A DNA stretch of 64,000 nt, taken from Variovorax sp. WS11. GTDB lineage: Bacteria > Pseudomonadota > Gammaproteobacteria > Burkholderiales > Burkholderiaceae_C. The stretch is from positions 1-64,000 of the forward strand of contig NZ_JAAGOW010000004.1 in assembly GCF_010499245.1 (NCBI RefSeq), given 5' to 3'. A model generated the notes under the pieces. The model was not told the origin of the DNA and made no database searches. It saw only the letters and a list, made by a program, of their open reading frames with translations. Position 1 is the first letter of the stretch. Every line of letters begins with the position of its first letter. Positions 1-8,352 of this stretch are shown in pieces. Made by a program: the position numbers and the translations under genes.

Positions 1-599
1 GTATTCACCGCGCGAACCGGCATCCCTGCATTCGCGTGGAACGTGGCCGATCCGGACGCGTGCAATGCGGGGGTGGCTCGCGTGGAGGCGGCGCTCGGTC
101 CCGTGGAGGTGCTCGTCAACAATGCCGGGATCACGCGCGACGCCATGCTGCACAAGATGACATTCGAGCAATGGCGCGACGTGATCGACGTCAACTTGAG
201 CGGGTGCTTCAACATGTGCCGGGCGGTCATCGACAGCATGCGTGAACGCCGGTTCGGACGCATTGTGAACATGAGCTCGTAAATGGCCTCTCCGGCCAGG
301 CTGGGCAGATCAACTACGCGGCCACCAAGGCCGGATTGATTGGCTTCTCGAAGTCGCTCGCGCTCGAAGGCGCTTCTCGCAACATCACTACCAACGTCAT
401 CGCGCCGGGGTATTCGGATACCGCAATGGTTGGCGCCGTATCGCCCGAGGTGCTGTCGCAGATTCTCAAGACCGTACCGGCTGGGCGCCTCGCGACTGCG
501 GCGGAGATCGCTCGTGGCGTCGTCTTTCTCGCCGCCGACGAGGCCGGCTTCATCAATGGCATCACCTTGTCGATCAATGGGGGCAAATACATGGCATGA
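1..599 (+). pseudogene. phaB: Acetoacetyl-CoA reductase (PhaB-like SDR), 5'-cut by window edge and frameshifted
   Basis: This is a short-chain dehydrogenase that would reduce acetoacetyl-CoA to (R)-3-hydroxybutyryl-CoA for polyhydroxybutyrate synthesis. The reading frame is open from base 1 and shows the NNAG motif and the stretch ending NMSS, where a TAA at 280-282 stops it. The next frame resumes exactly at the same place with VNGLSGQAGQ, then the catalytic NYAATKAG (Tyr and Lys) and the family C-terminus INGGKYMA, ending at 599. Restoring one base near 278-279 (a G in a short G run) joins both halves perfectly. It is either a recent pseudogene or a single-base assembly error. The N-terminal Rossmann glycine motif lies outside the window. 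PhaB is favoured over FabG by the C-terminus and by the stress/PHB-like neighbourhood. Confidence 0.8.
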
Positions 600-898
600 C
601 CGGGCCCGATCGTGTGTTCGTCTACGACGAGCCTGCACGGTTCGTGACGGAGTCCAAAGTGGAATTCCATTCGGCAATCCAAATGTCGACTATCTTCGGC
701 CTTGGATGGACTTCAAGAGTCGATGATGTCCCGGCTCACCAGCATTCCCGTCTCCTTCCCGAGTTGGGAGTTGTTCGATGGACTGCCGCAAGCCGAACGC
801 GACGCGATACTGCCCCCCTCAATCCCTGCGCGGCTTGCGGTCGAGCTGGGTGCGCGGCAAGGCTGGGATCGGGAATCACACCAACGAGTTGAATCCAT
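600..898 (+). other. Unassigned stretch after phaB
   Basis: No gene is recognised here. An open stretch from about 725 begins MMSRLTSIPV and runs into the following DUF2945 region in another frame. It matches no family I know and may be the remains of a gene joined by an indel. It shows no clear ribosome binding site. Confidence 0.3.
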
Positions 899-1105
899 GA
901 CCGCGAAGTCAAGGTTGGCGATCATGTCCGCTGGAGCTCGGAAGCGGGACATGTCAGCGGCCGTATCATCAAGGTTCACACCCGCGATACCGAGTACAAG
1001 GGGCATCCGCGTCACTGCTCCGAAGCCGATCCACAGTACGAAATCAAGAGCGACAAGACCCAACACATCGCCATGCACAAGGGCGCTGTGCTGCGCAGGA
1101 TCTGA
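897..1105 (+). pseudogene. DUF2945 (TUDOR-like, hypervirulence-associated domain) protein with damaged start
   Basis: From 899 the frame reads DREVKVGDHVRW, then GHVSGRIIKVHT, DPQYEIKSDKT and HIAMHKGAVLRRI before TGA at 1103-1105. This is the whole short DUF2945 domain, a roughly 70-residue beta-barrel protein of unknown function. The only ATG (897) is one base out of frame with it, and an in-frame TGA sits at 890-892. Adding one C to the CC run after ATGA would give an intact start, so a one-base loss in a homopolymer is likely. The stop overlaps the ATG at 1105 of a longer version of the next gene. These proteins commonly sit in general-stress gene groups, which fits the neighbours. Confidence 0.65.
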
Positions 1106-1137
1106 TGGAGGCGCACGATGATGACCGGAGGCGCTGC

Positions 1138-1686
1138 ATGAGTGGTGAACTTACGATCTGGACGATTGGTCATTCGACGCGCCCGTTGAACGAGTTCCTG
1201 GGGTTGCTGGGACAGCACCGGATCGAGACGGTGGCGGACGTGCGCAGGTTTCCGGGGTCGCGGCGCTGCCCGCAGTATGGCCGCGTCGAATTGCAAGCCA
1301 GTCTCGCGCAACACCACCTTGGGTATCAATGGTTGCCTGCGCTCGGCGGGCGGCGGCGGCCCGCCCCGGATTCGGCCAACATCGCCTGGCGCAATCCCGG
1401 CTTCCGCGGCTACGCCGACTATATGCAGACGCCCGAACTCGCCTCTGGGCTCGACCAATTGGTGGATCTGGCACGGCGCACACGCACGACCCTGATGTGC
1501 GCGGAATCCATGTGGTGGCGATGTCATCGGTCGATGATCGCCGACGCCCTGCGCGCACGCACTATCACGGTGGTCCACATTCTGGACGCTGAGCACAGCA
1601 CCGTGCACCCGTGGACCGAACCCGCCCGCATCGTGAACGGCCGGCTGACCTACGCTGCGGCGGGCAACGCCGTACGGTCCCGCTGA
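1138..1686 (+). CDS. DUF488 family protein
   Basis: The 182-residue product begins MSGELTIWTIGHSTRPLNEF and carries DUF488 hallmarks: the TIGHST start, ADVRRFPGSRRCPQY, a glycine-rich turn, YADYM and the LMCAES..WWRCHR segment. The Cys/His-containing end of this family has been suggested to bind metal or nucleic acid, but the biochemical role is unknown. The start at 1138 is chosen because a GGAGG lies seven bases upstream; an in-frame ATG at 1105 is less well placed. It follows the DUF2945 remnant closely and precedes a truncated gnd, as in other betaproteobacterial stress islands. A second, different DUF488 protein lies at 7894-8352. Confidence 0.8.
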   Translation: MSGELTIWTIGHSTRPLNEFLGLLGQHRIETVADVRRFPGSRRCPQYGRVELQASLAQHHLGYQWLPALGGRRRPAPDSANIAWRNPGFRGYADYMQTPELASGLDQLVDLARRTRTTLMCAESMWWRCHRSMIADALRARTITVVHILDAEHSTVHPWTEPARIVNGRLTYAAAGNAVRSR

Positions 1687-1727
1687 TGGCACCAAATCCA
1701 ACACTTAATCACTTCACGAGATACTTT

Positions 1728-2219
1728 ATGGAAATCGGCATGATCGGTCTGGGCAAGATGGGCAAGATGGGCATGAGCATGGCGCAGCGGCTGCAGCGCG
1801 ACGGCCACCGCGTAGTCGGTTTCGCTCGCAGTGCGGGCACCCGCGCGCGGGCGCAGGGGCAAGGCATCGAGCCCGCCGACTCCATCGAGGCGCTGGTCCA
1901 CCATGTGCTGCAGCCGCCGCGTGCGCTCCGGATGATGGTGCCAGCCGGCGAGGTGGTGGATCAGACTATCGCCATCCTGTCCCCCCTCCTCTCGCGAGGT
2001 GACACGATCATCGACGGCGGCAACTCCAATTACAAAGACACGCTGCGTCGCGGGAAGTCGCTCTCGGAAACGGAGATTGACTACATTGACTGCGGCACCA
2101 GCGGAGGCATATTGGGGGTCAAGCAGGGCTACAGCCTGATGATCGGGGGCGACGAAAAAGCGACGAACCAGCTGCGCCCCCTCTTCACGGCGTTGCTCCA
2201 TGACCCCCAACCCTGCTGA
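1728..2219 (+). pseudogene. gnd: 6-phosphogluconate dehydrogenase (GndA/YqeC-type), N-terminal half only
   Basis: The 163-residue frame begins MEIGMIGLGKMG, the NADP-binding Rossmann start, and continues through DGGNSNYKDT and the DCGTSGGILGV substrate-binding motif to MIGGDEKA. It then diverges and stops at 2219. A complete enzyme of this type has about 300 residues, so the whole helical C-terminal half, with the catalytic lysine region, is missing. The end overlaps the start of the downstream ATPase by 20 bases, so a deletion has joined the two genes. The intact enzyme would oxidise 6-phosphogluconate to ribulose 5-phosphate. The fragment is probably inactive. GKMG is repeated near the start (GLGKMGKMGMSM), an unusual three-residue duplication. 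Confidence 0.8.
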
Positions 2220-4914
2220 AACGGCTTGGCACTCGCTTGACGCCGCCGACGCGGCCAGCCGTCTCGGTGTCTCACCCGAACGCGGTCTGGATAGCCGCGA
2301 AGCGGCGAAACGCACAGCGCGCTTGGGGCCGAACGCGCTGATCGAACCGCCGCGGCCTGTCATGTGGCGCTCGTTCGTGCGTCAGTTCCGCAGTCCGCTG
2401 ATTGGCATCCTCTTCGCCGCCGCAGTGCTGGCGGTGGTGCTCGGAGAGTTCGGCGACGCCACCGTGATCATCGCGGTGGTCGTCGTCAACGCAGCGATAG
2501 GTACACTGCAGGAAGGCCGGGCCGAGCGCTCAATGGCAGCGCTGCGCAAGCTCGCCGAGTTGCAGGTGCGGGTGCTGCGCGACGGCGTCGAGAGCATCCT
2601 GGCCGCGCGCGATCTGGTGCCGGGTGACGTCGTGCTGCTCGCCGCGGGGGACGCGGTCGCTGCCGACGCACGGCTGCTGGAGGCTACTCGGTTCCAGGTC
2701 GCCGAGGCCGCGCTGACCGGGGAGTCGGTGCCGGTCTCGAAATCAACGTCGGTGTTGTCGGAGGCGACCACGCTCCCCGAACGCGATTGCATGGTCTATT
2801 CGGGCACCCATGTCACTGCCGGCCGGGCGCGATCGCTGGTCGTCGCGATCGGCGCGTCGACCGAGGTCGGCCGCCTCGCCGGCCTCACCGAAGGCGCAGT
2901 CGATCCGCCCACGCCGCTCGAGCAGCGCGTGCGCCACTTCGGCCGCTGGTTGGTCGGCGCCGCGCTGGTGCTGTTCGTCGCCGTCGTCGCGCTCGGCATG
3001 ATGCGCGAACTGTCGCTGTCCGAGATACTGATGGTCGCGATCAGCCAGATGGTGTCGATGGTGCCCGAAGGGCTGCCAGTGGCGATGACGATCGCCCTGG
3101 CAGTCGGCATGCGACGCATGGCCGAACGCGGCGCGATCATTCGTCGGCTTTCGGCTGTCGAGACGCTTGGTTCGACAACGGTCATCTGCACCGACAAGAC
3201 TGGCACCTTGACGCGCAACGAGATGACCGTCTGCACGCTGTGGCTGCCCGACGCACGCGTCGTCGACGTGAGCGGCATCGGCTACGCCCCGCACGGCGAG
3301 TTGCGCACCGCCGGCGGCATGCCGATAGATAGTGATGATGCGCCACTGCGCGAACTGCTGCGTGCGGCCGTGCTATGCAACGACGCCAAAATCCTCCTTC
3401 CAAACAATGAGGGGTCTGGCTGGTCGGTGCTCGGCGATCCGACTGAAGGCGCTCTGCTGGTGCTCGCGACGAAGGCCGGCATCGATGTCGAAACCCTGCG
3501 CAGTGCGGCGCCGCGCGAGGGTGAGTTGCCCTTTGATGCCGACACCAAGATGATGGCGACGCGGCATCGTCTCGACAACGATGATGCGGCACGCCGCGTC
3601 TTCGTCAAAGGCGCGCCGGAAGCTGTGCTGAGGCTGTGCCCCGGATCAGCGCAGCCGGATGCGCGAACCGCTGCCGACGCGATGGCGGCGCGCGCCCTAC
3701 GCGTACTCGCCTTCGCCGAGGTCGACGACGACTCGCTCGTTCCATTGACCACCCTCAGCGCGCTCACCGGTCGCGTCCGGCTGCTCGGACTCATCGGACA
3801 GATCGACCCGCCGCGCGACGAGGCGAAAGCCGCCGTAGCGCAATGTCGCGCCGCCGGGATACGGCCGATCATGATCACCGGTGACCACAAGCTCACCGGG
3901 CTGGCGATTGCGCGCGAGGTCGGCATTGCCGGGCGTAGCGACGACCGAATTGCCATCGACGGCGCAGAGCTCGAACGCATGGGCGAGAGCGAGCTGCGCG
4001 CCAGGCTCGCCGAGATCGCGGTGTTCGCACGCGTGCAGCCGGCGCAGAAGCTGCGCATCGTTGAGGCACTGCAAGCGCGCGGCGAAACGGTGGCGATGAC
4101 AGGCGATGGCATCAACGATGCGCCTGCACTCGCACGTGCCGATGTGGGCGTGGCCATGGGCATGGCCGGCACAGAAGTCGCGAAGAACGCGGCCAAGATC
4201 GTGATCACCGACGACAACTTCGCGACCATTGTCAGCGCCGTCGAGCAAGGTCGCGTGGTGTACGGCAATCTGAAGAAGGTGATCCTGTTCCTGTTCGCGA
4301 CCTCGATCGACGAGGTCGCCATACTGCTGCTGGCGCTGCTCGGCGGATTTCCGCTGCCGCTCGCGGCCGTCCAGATTCTGTGGATCAACATCGTCACCGA
4401 GGGTGTTCTGACCGTCAACCTGGTGATGGAACCGCCAGACGGCGACGAGATGCAACGTGCGCCCGTGCCGCGCGACGATCACCTACTGGACCGCGAAATG
4501 CTCATCCGCGTGATGCTGATGGCTGGCGCCGCCGCTGCAGTCGGATTTGGCTGGTTCGCGTGGCGCCTCGCGAGCGGTGCTGCAGTGGACGTTGCACGCA
4601 CCGAAACATTCACGCTGGTGGTGCTCTGCCAGTGGTTCAACGTGCTCAACTGCCGCTCGGCGACGCGTTCTGCACTGGTCGTCCTACCCAACCCGTGGCT
4701 GATCGGCGGACTGCTGCTCGGTGCTGTTCTGCAGGCAGCGGTGCTCTACACACCCTTTCTCAACCAGATGTTCCACACTCAACCGATCCCGACAATACAG
4801 TTGCTGTCGATCATCGCGGCGGCCAGCATGGTGCTATGGATTGAAGAGGCGCGCAAGGCGTTCGTACGATGGCTCACACGGCGGCGGCTTGCTCTTCCGG
4901 GAGCGGTTCGATAG
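2200..4914 (+). CDS. P2-type cation-transporting ATPase
   Basis: This 904-residue inner-membrane pump shows all P-type landmarks: an N-terminal cation-ATPase domain (LDAADAASRLGVS), TGES near residue 173, the TM4 motif PEGLP near 289, the phosphorylated Asp in DKTGTLT near 332, the nucleotide-binding KGAPE, and TGDGINDAP near 634. The C-terminal hydrophobic segments form TM5-TM10. PEGLP places it nearer the Ca2+ (P2A) group than the heavy-metal P1B pumps, and no CPC motif or N-terminal CxxC is present. Cation specificity is an inference. The start (MTPNPAETAW) overlaps the truncated gnd, and no good ribosome site is visible, so expression may depend on read-through translation. It converges with the rnk/usp operon. 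Confidence 0.9.
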   Translation: MTPNPAETAWHSLDAADAASRLGVSPERGLDSREAAKRTARLGPNALIEPPRPVMWRSFVRQFRSPLIGILFAAAVLAVVLGEFGDATVIIAVVVVNAAIGTLQEGRAERSMAALRKLAELQVRVLRDGVESILAARDLVPGDVVLLAAGDAVAADARLLEATRFQVAEAALTGESVPVSKSTSVLSEATTLPERDCMVYSGTHVTAGRARSLVVAIGASTEVGRLAGLTEGAVDPPTPLEQRVRHFGRWLVGAALVLFVAVVALGMMRELSLSEILMVAISQMVSMVPEGLPVAMTIALAVGMRRMAERGAIIRRLSAVETLGSTTVICTDKTGTLTRNEMTVCTLWLPDARVVDVSGIGYAPHGELRTAGGMPIDSDDAPLRELLRAAVLCNDAKILLPNNEGSGWSVLGDPTEGALLVLATKAGIDVETLRSAAPREGELPFDADTKMMATRHRLDNDDAARRVFVKGAPEAVLRLCPGSAQPDARTAADAMAARALRVLAFAEVDDDSLVPLTTLSALTGRVRLLGLIGQIDPPRDEAKAAVAQCRAAGIRPIMITGDHKLTGLAIAREVGIAGRSDDRIAIDGAELERMGESELRARLAEIAVFARVQPAQKLRIVEALQARGETVAMTGDGINDAPALARADVGVAMGMAGTEVAKNAAKIVITDDNFATIVSAVEQGRVVYGNLKKVILFLFATSIDEVAILLLALLGGFPLPLAAVQILWINIVTEGVLTVNLVMEPPDGDEMQRAPVPRDDHLLDREMLIRVMLMAGAAAAVGFGWFAWRLASGAAVDVARTETFTLVVLCQWFNVLNCRSATRSALVVLPNPWLIGGLLLGAVLQAAVLYTPFLNQMFHTQPIPTIQLLSIIAAASMVLWIEEARKAFVRWLTRRRLALPGAVR

Positions 4915-5023
4915 TTCGCGGGCTTGAGCGGGCACAGACCGAGGCGGGCGGTACTCTGCCTCCGCAGCCGCGCGACTTGTCGAGGCCATGGATCACCGCC
5001 GTGTCGCGGGCGACAGAAATGTG

Positions 5024-5046
5024 GCCCCCGGAGGCGAGCCGGGGGC
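5024..5046. terminator. Hairpin between convergent ATPase and rnk genes
   Basis: GCCCCCGG and CCGGGGGC form a perfect eight-pair GC stem around a seven-base loop. It lies between the stop of the ATPase and the stop of the convergent rnk gene, so it could serve both directions, although no T-run follows. Confidence 0.5.
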
Positions 5047-5051
5047 GAGCA

Positions 5052-5489
5052 CTACCACGCGTCATGGGCCTCCTTGGCCTCCGCCTGGCCAGCGAACCTT
5101 GCCGACCTCCGGACTGCAAGGAGAGTCGTGGGCCTGGAATGCCTGCTTACCAGCGGGACCCGTACAACAGCACCAACCGTATGCCCGAGGAAACTCAGCC
5201 CGAGCGGCGTCAGAATGGACACCCGCCGCGAAGCGGGGTCGGCATCGTCCGGGCAAACCAGCGTGAACTCCAACTCTTCGCTACAGCCCACCATCTGGAT
5301 TCGAACCGTCGAATCGATGCTCGCGATGTCGTCTCGCTCGCAGTCCGCCTGACGAAGCGTCGCTTGCTTCAGAAGCGCAAGGACGTGTTCGCCCAGATTG
5401 AGTTCGACATCAGCCAGGCGTAGCAAGCGTTCAGCAGTGCGGCTCAGCAGCAGCGATTCCTTCGCCGTGAGATAGCGTGCATCGTTCAC
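5052..5489 (-). CDS. rnk: Nucleoside diphosphate kinase regulator / GreA-GreB C-terminal domain protein (Rnk-like)
   Basis: The 145-residue product starts MNDARYLTAKESLLLSRTAE, a short helical region like the Rnk coiled coil. It ends with the GreA/GreB C-terminal fold, seen as TLVCPDDADP, VSILTPLGLSFLG and VGAVVRV. Rnk-type proteins bind RNA polymerase near the secondary channel but lack the long Gre coiled coil needed for transcript cleavage. The start codon overlaps the stop of the upstream tandem usp gene by four bases (ATGA), so the two are translationally coupled. The tail after VPLVSR is longer than usual, and the last 20 residues look non-conserved. A second, related copy lies at 6504-6905. 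Confidence 0.85.
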   Translation of the reverse strand: MNDARYLTAKESLLLSRTAERLLRLADVELNLGEHVLALLKQATLRQADCERDDIASIDSTVRIQMVGCSEELEFTLVCPDDADPASRRVSILTPLGLSFLGHTVGAVVRVPLVSRHSRPTTLLAVRRSARFAGQAEAKEAHDAW

Positions 5490-6415
5490 AGCGCGCGCCT
5501 CCTGTTGGAAAGGAAAGCGCCTTCAGCGTCGCCCTGCTCACCTTCGGTCCCGATCTTCGCCGAGGCGCGAATCGATGACCGATGACCATGAGGCACCACC
5601 AACACGTCGCCGGACGACCACGACAACAGGCGCCGCGCCACGCTTCCAAAGAAGAAGTCAGCGACTGCCGAACGAAGGCGCCTTCCGACCACGATCAGCT
5701 CGGCCCCCCCATATTCCTGCTGAACCGCGACCTGGCGGGCGGGGTCGCCACGTCCGACGGCCGACATGACCCTGTTCCTTCGCGCATCGGACGAGTCCGT
5801 GAGCCAGAACATTCGTTCGTGCGCCTGCAGTCGGGTTTTATGCCGATACGCTTTAATGACGTGCTCAGATGCTTCGGCGGAGCGCAGCTTGGCCTCGTCT
5901 CTGGTGCTGATGGCATGAAACAGTTCCACTTCGGCATATGGGTCAAAGCCGAATGCAAGATTGACCAGCGCCTTGGATGTGGCGGTGAAGTCCACCGCAA
6001 CGAGAACCCGCCCGTAGCTCTTCTTGGCTTCGAGCTTGGTCACAAGTACCGGACAACGGCAAAGCCGCATGATCCGCTCGGTCCGCGTCCCATATAAAAA
6101 TGCAGACAGCGAACGTTCGGCCCTGTGTCCGATAACGACCAAGTCGTGGTGACGGGCCTCCTCGGGGATCTGCTCGATGGTGTCTCCACTGCGACCAACC
6201 ACGGTTCGAACCGCGATGCCGAAGCGCTGCGATGCGTGTTCGGCCAGTTGGGTCAAGTGCCCCACAGCATCGCTGGCGTTGCGACTATTCGCAGCGGCGG
6301 CGTACATCAGGCTCAAGGCGGCGCCATGGTCTGCCGCCAGCATGGCGGCTCGGTCGACCGTGTGATCTGTCGCCGGCACTAGATCGGTCACTGCGAGAAT
6401 TGAATTGATGTTCAC
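5486..6415 (-). CDS. Tandem-domain universal stress protein
   Basis: The 309-residue protein has two UspA-like domains. The first starts MNINSILAVTDLVP and ends near CPVLVTKL; the second starts YGRVLVAVDFTATS and ends GDVLVVPH. Each opens with the beta-strand/Asp typical of Usp (AVTDL, AVDFT). The second carries a partial ATP-loop pattern (GRRLRSAVADFFFGSVA). Tandem UspE-like proteins respond to stress and oxygen limitation. A 40-residue charged tail (from SSIRASAKIGTEGE) follows the second domain. It is the first gene of a usp-rnk pair, with a four-base overlap to rnk. Confidence 0.9.
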   Translation of the reverse strand: MNINSILAVTDLVPATDHTVDRAAMLAADHGAALSLMYAAAANSRNASDAVGHLTQLAEHASQRFGIAVRTVVGRSGDTIEQIPEEARHHDLVVIGHRAERSLSAFLYGTRTERIMRLCRCPVLVTKLEAKKSYGRVLVAVDFTATSKALVNLAFGFDPYAEVELFHAISTRDEAKLRSAEASEHVIKAYRHKTRLQAHERMFWLTDSSDARRNRVMSAVGRGDPARQVAVQQEYGGAELIVVGRRLRSAVADFFFGSVARRLLSWSSGDVLVVPHGHRSSIRASAKIGTEGEQGDAEGAFLSNRRRAL

Positions 6416-6449
6416 TGTCCACTCCTTCTCCTGAATCGAGGAACCAAGA

Positions 6450-6467
6450 CTTCATCACGCGATGAAG
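6450..6467. repeat. Short perfect inverted repeat between usp and rnk-like genes
   Basis: CTTCATC and GATGAAG flank a four-base loop (ACGC). It sits between the end of the upstream rnk-like gene (6504) and the start of usp (6415). It could be a weak terminator or a regulator half-site pair; no T-run follows. Confidence 0.4.
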
Positions 6468-6503
6468 CGGCGTAGCGGGACGACGAGGCGTCGCCTCGAG
6501 CGA

Positions 6504-6905
6504 CTAGATCGAGTAGTCGCCGCTGGATTCAGGTTGAAAGACAATCGCAGAAAGCTCGCCAGCGCACTCCTCGCCACTCGGGGTCCGCCATCTGGCGACG
6601 GAGCCAGCTCTCAAGCCAAGCAAACTCATACCGACTGGGGAGAGGACCGAGACGAAACCAGCAGCAGGTTCGGCCTCGCCTGGATAGCAGACCGTCAGCT
6701 TCTGACGCCGGCGCGTGTGCACATCGACGAGCTCGACCTGCGAGTACATCGTGATGACATCGGCCCCCACCTCCCGTGACGGGACGATCTCAGCTTCTGC
6801 CAGAAGGTCTGCAAGTCCCTGCGGAAGGTGACCGCCGTGTAGCTTGATGAGACGAGTAAAATCCAGCTCGGTGAGCGTACGTTCGTCGAGGATCGTTGCA
6901 TTCAT
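6504..6905 (-). CDS. Second Rnk-like / GreA-GreB C-terminal domain protein
   Basis: The 133-residue protein begins MNATILDERTLTELDFTRL and ends in the Gre C-terminal fold: DVITMYSQVELVD, KLTVCYPGEA, VSVLSPVGMSLLG. It has the same layout as the 5052-5489 gene but is clearly divergent, so it is an old paralogue. The start at 6905 is preferred over an in-frame ATG at 6917 because GGAG lies six bases upstream of it. The product is expected to bind RNA polymerase as Rnk does; that is inferred from the family. Confidence 0.85.
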   Translation of the reverse strand: MNATILDERTLTELDFTRLIKLHGGHLPQGLADLLAEAEIVPSREVGADVITMYSQVELVDVHTRRRQKLTVCYPGEAEPAAGFVSVLSPVGMSLLGLRAGSVARWRTPSGEECAGELSAIVFQPESSGDYSI

Positions 6906-7268
6906 GACGCACTCCAATCGAATGTGATCTCGCCGCGAAAGCGGCGGTCTCTACTGCGCGGGGCTTCTGCCCGGCGATCGATGGTTTGCGCTGAATGGGA
7001 GAGCGGGGATCGCCGGGCCTAAGGATGTGCGGCCGTCTGACGAGGTCCTAGAACCGTCATCACGAACGAGCACGCGTGCAGGGCAGCGCCAACCGCGAAC
7101 GGCGCGGGCACTGACCCTTTGCAGGTACTGTTGACGAGGGACGGACTAAGCATGTTCAAAGTGTACTTGCGGGCATCAGGTCAATCAAGCAATGGCCTCA
7201 TGGTTCGTGCCAGATACGCTAGCGTCGACCCTGCTGCGCATTCGTCGCCTCAACGGTTGCAGTGCCCG
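6906..7268. other. Intergenic, upstream of rnk-like gene
   Basis: No gene is seen. The stretch should contain the minus-strand promoter for 6504-6905. The sequence ends close to the usp stop at 7269. I see no convincing FNR or other operator. Confidence 0.4.
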
Positions 7269-7712
7269 TCAACGTAGCACGAGCACCGGCAACTTCGAAT
7301 GAGTCAGGACGTGCTGCGTTTCACTTCCGAGCAGCAGCCGCGCAAGTCCCTTTCGACCGTAGGAGGCCATGACAATCAGGTCGCTTTCGTGCTTCTTCGA
7401 TTCCGCGATGATTGCTTCAGCCACCACGTCGGAGACAATTGCGCTGGTCTCGACCCTGACTCCACGCGCTCTGGCCCGTTCGCCAACCTCGTCGAGCCTG
7501 GTCTGCGCTGCCTTGACCGACTGGCCCTCGATCCGTGCGATCTCTTCGTTGCTGAGGATCATGACGCCATCGTAGTAGTCCCGCGCGTAGCGCGGAACCA
7601 CCGTGAGCGCCACCAGCTTGGCAGAACTCTCCGCGGCAAGGGCAATCGCGCTGCTGACGGCCTTGTCGGCGAGCTTCGAACCATCGGTCGCAACCAATAT
7701 GCTTTGAAACAT
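7269..7712 (-). CDS. Universal stress protein, UspA family, single domain
   Basis: The 147-residue protein starts MFQSILVATDGSKLADKAV and ends KLPVLVLR. It has the usual Usp fold, with Asp in VATDGS, and a C-terminal nucleotide loop ASYGRKGLARLLLGS. The first glycine of the ATP-binding G-2x-G-9x-G-S pattern is replaced by Ala; the rest is intact, so ATP binding is likely but not certain. It is the last gene of acsA, DUF488, usp on the minus strand. A run of six GTGTC units lies 34-63 bases upstream of its start codon. Confidence 0.92.
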   Translation of the reverse strand: MFQSILVATDGSKLADKAVSSAIALAAESSAKLVALTVVPRYARDYYDGVMILSNEEIARIEGQSVKAAQTRLDEVGERARARGVRVETSAIVSDVVAEAIIAESKKHESDLIVMASYGRKGLARLLLGSETQHVLTHSKLPVLVLR

Positions 7713-7745
7713 GAGTTTTGCTCCTCAATGCTGGTGAATGAAATG

Positions 7746-7775
7746 GTGTCGTGTCGTGTCGTGTCGTGTCGTGTC
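7746..7775. repeat. (GTGTC)6 pentanucleotide tandem repeat upstream of usp
   Basis: Six perfect GTGTC units are followed by a degenerate GCGCG. Read on the minus strand they are GACAC units in the leader between the DUF488 stop and the usp start. A tract of this type can change copy number by slippage and could alter usp promoter spacing or mRNA structure. Confidence 0.9.
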
Positions 7776-7893
7776 GCGCGTGCGCAGCCTGGCCGCCCGC
7801 TGCCTCGACTTGAGTTGTCGCCATACTCAGGCGTTGCTCTCCGTGCGGAGGGCACAGGCTCCGGGTCGGGGAAGCTGGCGAGGTCCTGGGCGT

Positions 7894-8352
7894 TCACGCG
7901 TCACTCCTCCACAGCGCCTCCGCCCTGCCACGCCGTTCGTTCAGCACGTCGCGCAAGACGACAGCGCCGTTATGGGAAGCGTCGCTCGCGTCAAACAGAA
8001 GAGTCAATCTGCTGCGGCAAAGCAGGTCATCCAGCAAGCACAGCAGGTCTTCATGCTCGGCGAGCTCCGCCCGGTATTTGCGACAAAATGACTCCCAGCC
8101 ACTCGATGTGTGGAGACGGCAACGCCAGCGCTGCAACGCGATGCTCGGGCCCGCTTCACGCAGCCATAGATCAGCTCCAACACGCTGTTTAGTCATCCCG
8201 GCCGGCCACCGACGATCCACAAGGATTCGCAAGCCGTCATCGTCGGATATGCTGTCCCGCGCTCGCTTCACGAGCAGGGTGCCGGCGGCATACTTCAGCC
8301 GAGGCCGTCTGGACACCCGCGTGGGGTACGAACGAGAGATCAGCGAGTGCAC
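7894..8352 (-). CDS. DUF488 family protein (YeaO type)
   Basis: The 152-residue product shows the short DUF488 pattern: ILVDRRWPAGMTK, the aromatic/basic DLWLREAGPS, a central WESFCRKYRAEL, and the C-terminal LTLLFDASDASHNGAVVL. The function is unknown. It overlaps the 3' end of acsA by 13 bases and is therefore probably co-transcribed with it. It is only distantly related to the DUF488 protein at 1138-1686. The N-terminal 25 residues before AGTLLVKRARD may belong to an over-long start. Confidence 0.8.
   Translation of the reverse strand: MHSLISRSYPTRVSRRPRLKYAAGTLLVKRARDSISDDDGLRILVDRRWPAGMTKQRVGADLWLREAGPSIALQRWRCRLHTSSGWESFCRKYRAELAEHEDLLCLLDDLLCRSRLTLLFDASDASHNGAVVLRDVLNERRGRAEALWRSDA

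Noticed and set aside
7130..7200. FNR-like site upstream of the rnk-like gene
   Set aside because: Only a half-site TTGAT (minus strand) is seen; the second half does not match.
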